Positions 61,238 to 64,000 of a stretch of 64,000 nucleotides of DNA are shown here, piece by piece; the first letter of the stretch is position 1, and every line of letters begins with the position of its first letter. A program made the position numbers and the translations under genes. Origin of the DNA: Salegentibacter echinorum (GTDB lineage Bacteria; Bacteroidota; Bacteroidia; Flavobacteriales; Flavobacteriaceae); the NCBI RefSeq assembly GCF_900129445.1, contig NZ_FQVT01000003.1, forward strand, positions 248,001 to 312,000. Reading direction: 5' to 3'. The notes below the pieces were generated by a model. The model was given only the letters and a program-made list of their open reading frames with translations, was not told where the DNA came from and did not search any database.

Positions 61238-61882
61238 TTAAAACTCCTGCTTTTCTAGAAAACTAAGGGTGTTGGGGCCTTCGCTAAATAATAGATCCAA
61301 AATGCTTAGATTGGTTAAAAAGCCGTGTTTTTCTTCAAAAACCTGCGTGTATTTTTCAAAGTAGAACTCCCGTTTGCTTTTAGCATTAATTAAAAAGCGC
61401 AAGTCTTTCTTATCTTCAGGATGTCTTATGTATTCTGAAGTTTTGTTAAAATTTAAGTCTATCTGAAGCGCTTCAGCAATAAAATCTAAGCAGTGGTAAT
61501 TAAAATCGAGTAAATGGGTAAATTTTTTGTGATACAGTGGGTATAGTTCATCTTCATAAAATTCAAAAAAAGGAGAAGTTTGATAAGAAGCTTTTAAAGC
61601 ACGCCAATGCTGCGTTTGCCAGTCAAAGTCATTTTCAATTTTCACCTCTTTATAAAGCTGGTGTTTTCCGGCTTTTTTCGTTTCCCCGGTAATCGCCGAA
61701 CGGTGTTTTATAGGAATATTCAGCAATAATTTACCATTGGAATCATAGATGTACATCCGGTTGCGATAGGTTTGCTTTTGATAATTATCTTCATTTTCGA
61801 AAAAAACATGATCGGCATTAACTAAGGCTATAAATTGAGAAATGGGACCAAAATAACCGGGATGCAATAAAATACTCTCCAT
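61238..61882 (-). CDS. WbqC-like family protein
   Basis: This 214-residue soluble protein begins with LLHPGYFGPISQFIAL, the N-terminal phrase of WbqC family proteins, followed by NADHVFFENEDNYQKQTYRNR, with TYRNR typical of the family. HWRALKASYQTSPFFEFYEDEL (about 93-114, seen in part as KASYQTSPFF) is another hallmark. WbqC-like genes occur in O-antigen loci and are proposed to act in amino-sugar modification, but no activity is established that I know of. The gene follows lepB by 7 bases in the dapB-lepB-wbqC order. Confidence 0.85.
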   Translation of the reverse strand: MESILLHPGYFGPISQFIALVNADHVFFENEDNYQKQTYRNRMYIYDSNGKLLLNIPIKHRSAITGETKKAGKHQLYKEVKIENDFDWQTQHWRALKASYQTSPFFEFYEDELYPLYHKKFTHLLDFNYHCLDFIAEALQIDLNFNKTSEYIRHPEDKKDLRFLINAKSKREFYFEKYTQVFEEKHGFLTNLSILDLLFSEGPNTLSFLEKQEF

Positions 61883-61889
61883 AAGATCA

Positions 61890-63464
61890 CTAAGATTCTT
61901 TTCTGCGTTTTTTAAAGTAATTAAAACCTACGGCAATCACCACAACTATAAGAAAATAGGGTAGGTAGGATGTAGGCGTAGCATCCCCTTTTACCGTGGT
62001 AAACACCCTATCCCATCTAATTTTATTAAAGAATCCATTAGCATTGGCATCCCAGCTCATCCAAATAAAAACGGGTTTTCCTACCACGTGATTTGCCGGC
62101 ACAAAACCCCAGGTACGGCTGTCTTCACTATTATGACGGTTGTCACCCATCATCCAGTAATAATCTTGCTTAAAAGTGTAGGCGTCTGCAGCTTTTCCAT
62201 TAATGAGCACCTGGGAGCCATTTAGGCTAATTTTATTTTCAATGCCAAGTTCACTGCCTTCATAAGTCTCGATAATGCGTTTATAAAAAGGCATGGACTG
62301 GGGAGTTAGCTCTACAGTTTTTCCTTCCTTCGGAATATAAATTGGCCCCATATAATCGTTGTTCCAATTTAACTTCCCGTTATTGGGGAAAATGCTGCGG
62401 TCTTTAGCGCCTAGTGAATCTGAGTAGCGCTCTATCTTTGCTACATTGGGATGGTTTTGAAGACGTTTATACGCCGATTCGGTTAAAGCATTTATCGCAA
62501 ATTGATTGGTGTTGGGATTGTAGTAATAACCATCTGTGATATCAAATTCCTCATATAAATACCTGCGGTTAAAACCTTCCCCGTTGGTGACTCCTAAATA
62601 AGTATATTGGGGTTTAGCCCTGCCGGGAAGTTCTAAAGCTTTGCCGTTAATGATAACTTTACCGGCAGCCACTTTTAGGGAATCGCCCGGTAAACCAACC
62701 GCACGTTTTACGTAATTTGATTTTTTATCTATGGGTTTGTAATAATATTTCCCGTCGCCATATTGCTGAAAAGCGTTTACCGTATCTACCGGCCAGTTGA
62801 AAACAACAATATCGTTTCGTTCAATTTCTTCAAATCCGGGTAACCTTAAATAAGGAATCTGCGGTTTGGTTAAATAAGATTTTACCCCCAAAACAGGAAT
62901 GGTGTCGTGAACCATAGGAAAAGCTACCGCCGTTTTGGGAAGTCGCGCTCCATAATGGAATTTACTTACAAATAAGAAATCTCCTACCAATAAGGTTTTT
63001 TCTAAAGAGGAGGTGGGAATGGTAAAAGGCTGCATCACATAAGTATGAACAATGGTGGCAGCGATCACCGCAAATAGAATAGAACTTACCCATTCCCCGG
63101 TAGCGGTGCGCGGTTTTAAACTGCGATCTTCAATATATTTTACATCTACTGCATAATTGATGTAATAAATATAAAAACCTAAAGTAACCAGCACCAACAA
63201 AGTATCTGTAGTGCTATGCCGGCCAAAGCTTCTAATAGTTTCTACCCAAACCACCGGAATAATGATAAGGTTTACAATAGGGATGAAAAGTAAAATTACC
63301 CACCACCAGGGACGATTTATAATTTTCATAAAAATCACGGCATTATAAACCGGAACTGCCGCTTCCCAGGCTTGTCTCCCGGCTTTTTTATAAAGTTTCC
63401 AGGTACCGGCGAAATGAATAACCTGTACAAGAAGGAAAAATAGAAACCATTGTGTAAATGTCAT
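61890..63464 (-). CDS. lepB: Signal peptidase I, long Bacteroidetes form
   Basis: Its 524 residues are longer than E. coli LepB (324). Three N-terminal membrane helices (about 1-25, 45-75 and 85-105) precede a fourth at about 128-145. MQPFTIPTSSLEKTLLVGD (about 144-162) contains the catalytic Ser in P-T-S-S, with Leu in place of the commoner Met. NYVKRAVGLPGD (about 250-261) has the general-base Lys, and YWMMGDNRHNSEDSR (about 436-450) is box E. A large insert lies between the Lys and box E, and a C-terminal helix (about 500-518) follows. It removes signal peptides on the outer face of the inner membrane. It lies in a dapB-lepB-WbqC group. Confidence 0.94.
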   Translation of the reverse strand: MTFTQWFLFFLLVQVIHFAGTWKLYKKAGRQAWEAAVPVYNAVIFMKIINRPWWWVILLFIPIVNLIIIPVVWVETIRSFGRHSTTDTLLVLVTLGFYIYYINYAVDVKYIEDRSLKPRTATGEWVSSILFAVIAATIVHTYVMQPFTIPTSSLEKTLLVGDFLFVSKFHYGARLPKTAVAFPMVHDTIPVLGVKSYLTKPQIPYLRLPGFEEIERNDIVVFNWPVDTVNAFQQYGDGKYYYKPIDKKSNYVKRAVGLPGDSLKVAAGKVIINGKALELPGRAKPQYTYLGVTNGEGFNRRYLYEEFDITDGYYYNPNTNQFAINALTESAYKRLQNHPNVAKIERYSDSLGAKDRSIFPNNGKLNWNNDYMGPIYIPKEGKTVELTPQSMPFYKRIIETYEGSELGIENKISLNGSQVLINGKAADAYTFKQDYYWMMGDNRHNSEDSRTWGFVPANHVVGKPVFIWMSWDANANGFFNKIRWDRVFTTVKGDATPTSYLPYFLIVVVIAVGFNYFKKRRKES

Positions 63465-63533
63465 AATCTGTTGCTTTGCTTATTAGTAGCAATACTTAAA
63501 AAACGTTACTCGATAAATGAGGTTAAGAAGATA

Positions 63534-64000
63534 TTAGAGGTGACTGGCCAAAACATCTTTCATAGTGAAAACACCTTCTTTGTCTTTTATCCACTCTGCA
63601 GCCAATACAGCTCCCAGGGCAAATCCCTGGCGGGAATGGGCGGTGTGCATAATTTCAATAGAGTCTATATTAGATTTATAAGAAACCGTATGCGTGCCAT
63701 TTACATCATCAATTCTTTTTGCCATAATAGGAATCTCGTTCTCTGTAGCGTGATCTAATTGCCAGCGTTCTTTTCTATCATTTTCTGTAATAATATCTTG
63801 TGCCAGGCTAATTGCGGTTCCACTGGGCGCATCCTGTTTTTCAGTATGGTGAATTTCTTCAATTTCAATTTTATAATCGTCCATACCATTCATCATTTGC
63901 GCGAGTTTTTTATTCAGTTCAAAAAACAAGTTCACCCCAACGCTAAAATTAGAGGCGTAGATAAAAGCGCTATGTTCTTCTTTACAAATTTTTGTCGCTT
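63534..64000 (-). CDS. dapB: 4-hydroxy-tetrahydrodipicolinate reductase (5' truncated by window end)
   Basis: Only the C-terminal 155 residues are visible. An in-frame GTG at 63935 is internal, because the frame stays open to base 64000 and encodes EEHSAFIYASNFSVGVNLFF, the N-F-S-x-G-V-N motif of DapB. Next come EIEEIHHTEKQDAPSGTA, with the catalytic His pair region and the substrate K-D-A-P-S-G-T-A loop, and SRQGFALGAVLAAEWI near the end. The enzyme reduces the dihydrodipicolinate-level intermediate in the diaminopimelate/lysine route with NAD(P)H. It precedes lepB by 69 bases on the same strand. Confidence 0.94.
   Translation of the reverse strand, partial: ATKICKEEHSAFIYASNFSVGVNLFFELNKKLAQMMNGMDDYKIEIEEIHHTEKQDAPSGTAISLAQDIITENDRKERWQLDHATENEIPIMAKRIDDVNGTHTVSYKSNIDSIEIMHTAHSRQGFALGAVLAAEWIKDKEGVFTMKDVLASHL

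Noticed and set aside
63534-63935. A separate 133-residue gene starting at GTG 63935
   Set aside because: The same frame continues to the window edge and encodes the conserved NFSVGVN motif of DapB, so the GTG is internal.

Overview
The window reads as chromosome of a marine-type member of the Flavobacteriaceae (Bacteroidetes). This rests on low GC, promoters of the TTG-N19-TAnnTTTG type, lipoproteins in place of many periplasmic proteins, CheB/CheR-PAS kinases, a long signal peptidase I, and the gene run recF / TPR / ribH / small membrane protein / mutL / rhomboid / rhomboid / EEP / WbqC / lepB / dapB, which I recall as conserved in Flavobacteriia. A Gramella/Salegentibacter/Zunongwangia-like host is my guess; no marker gene here decides it. 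No tRNA, rRNA, CRISPR array, transposase or phage gene was seen.

Bases 1-18400 are the distal part of an exopolysaccharide or capsule locus. It holds two family-4 glycosyltransferases, a GNAT enzyme, a polytopic Wzy-like membrane protein, a NodB-like deacetylase, an AsnB-type amidotransferase, and a compact block resembling PglC, PglD, PglE and PglF. That block could make UDP-2,4-diacetamido-2,4,6-trideoxyhexose (bacillosamine type) and load it on undecaprenyl phosphate. Then come a Wza lipoprotein, a Wzc tyrosine kinase, a convergent PHP-type tyrosine phosphatase and a Wzi-like outer-membrane protein. No Wzx flippase lies in the window.

Bases 18400-25200 hold a receiver-PAS protein with a kinase-like His box but no ATPase domain, a single-domain response regulator, a membrane-anchored EEP phosphatase/nuclease, and a VWA / MoxR-like AAA+ pair. 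Bases 25200-30600 hold thrABC, preceded by a possible Thr/Ile-rich leader peptide. Bases 30600-41140, all on the minus strand, hold an S10 carboxypeptidase, an ABC1/UbiB kinase, a CPA2 antiporter, the proC-proB-proA cluster and a tandem Usp protein.

Bases 41460-48580 form a light-signalling cluster: a CheB-CheR-PAS-histidine kinase fusion, a bacteriophytochrome kinase with visible bilin-site motifs, a response regulator and a heme oxygenase that would supply biliverdin. The rest is gamma-glutamyltransferase, WrbA, RluE-like, DciA-like, RecF and the flavobacterial core run listed above, ending in a truncated dapB.

The least explained material is intergenic. Several gaps consist of degenerate 7- or 8-bp periodic arrays that abut or include stop codons. 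Others carry dispersed motifs (CTGAGCNTGTCGAAG, a palindrome built on AGACCTCACAGG, a GGGCGATAGCC element, a GCGATCTTGTTTCTT element). One GC-rich palindrome of similar type sits in frame inside the PglE-like aminotransferase gene.
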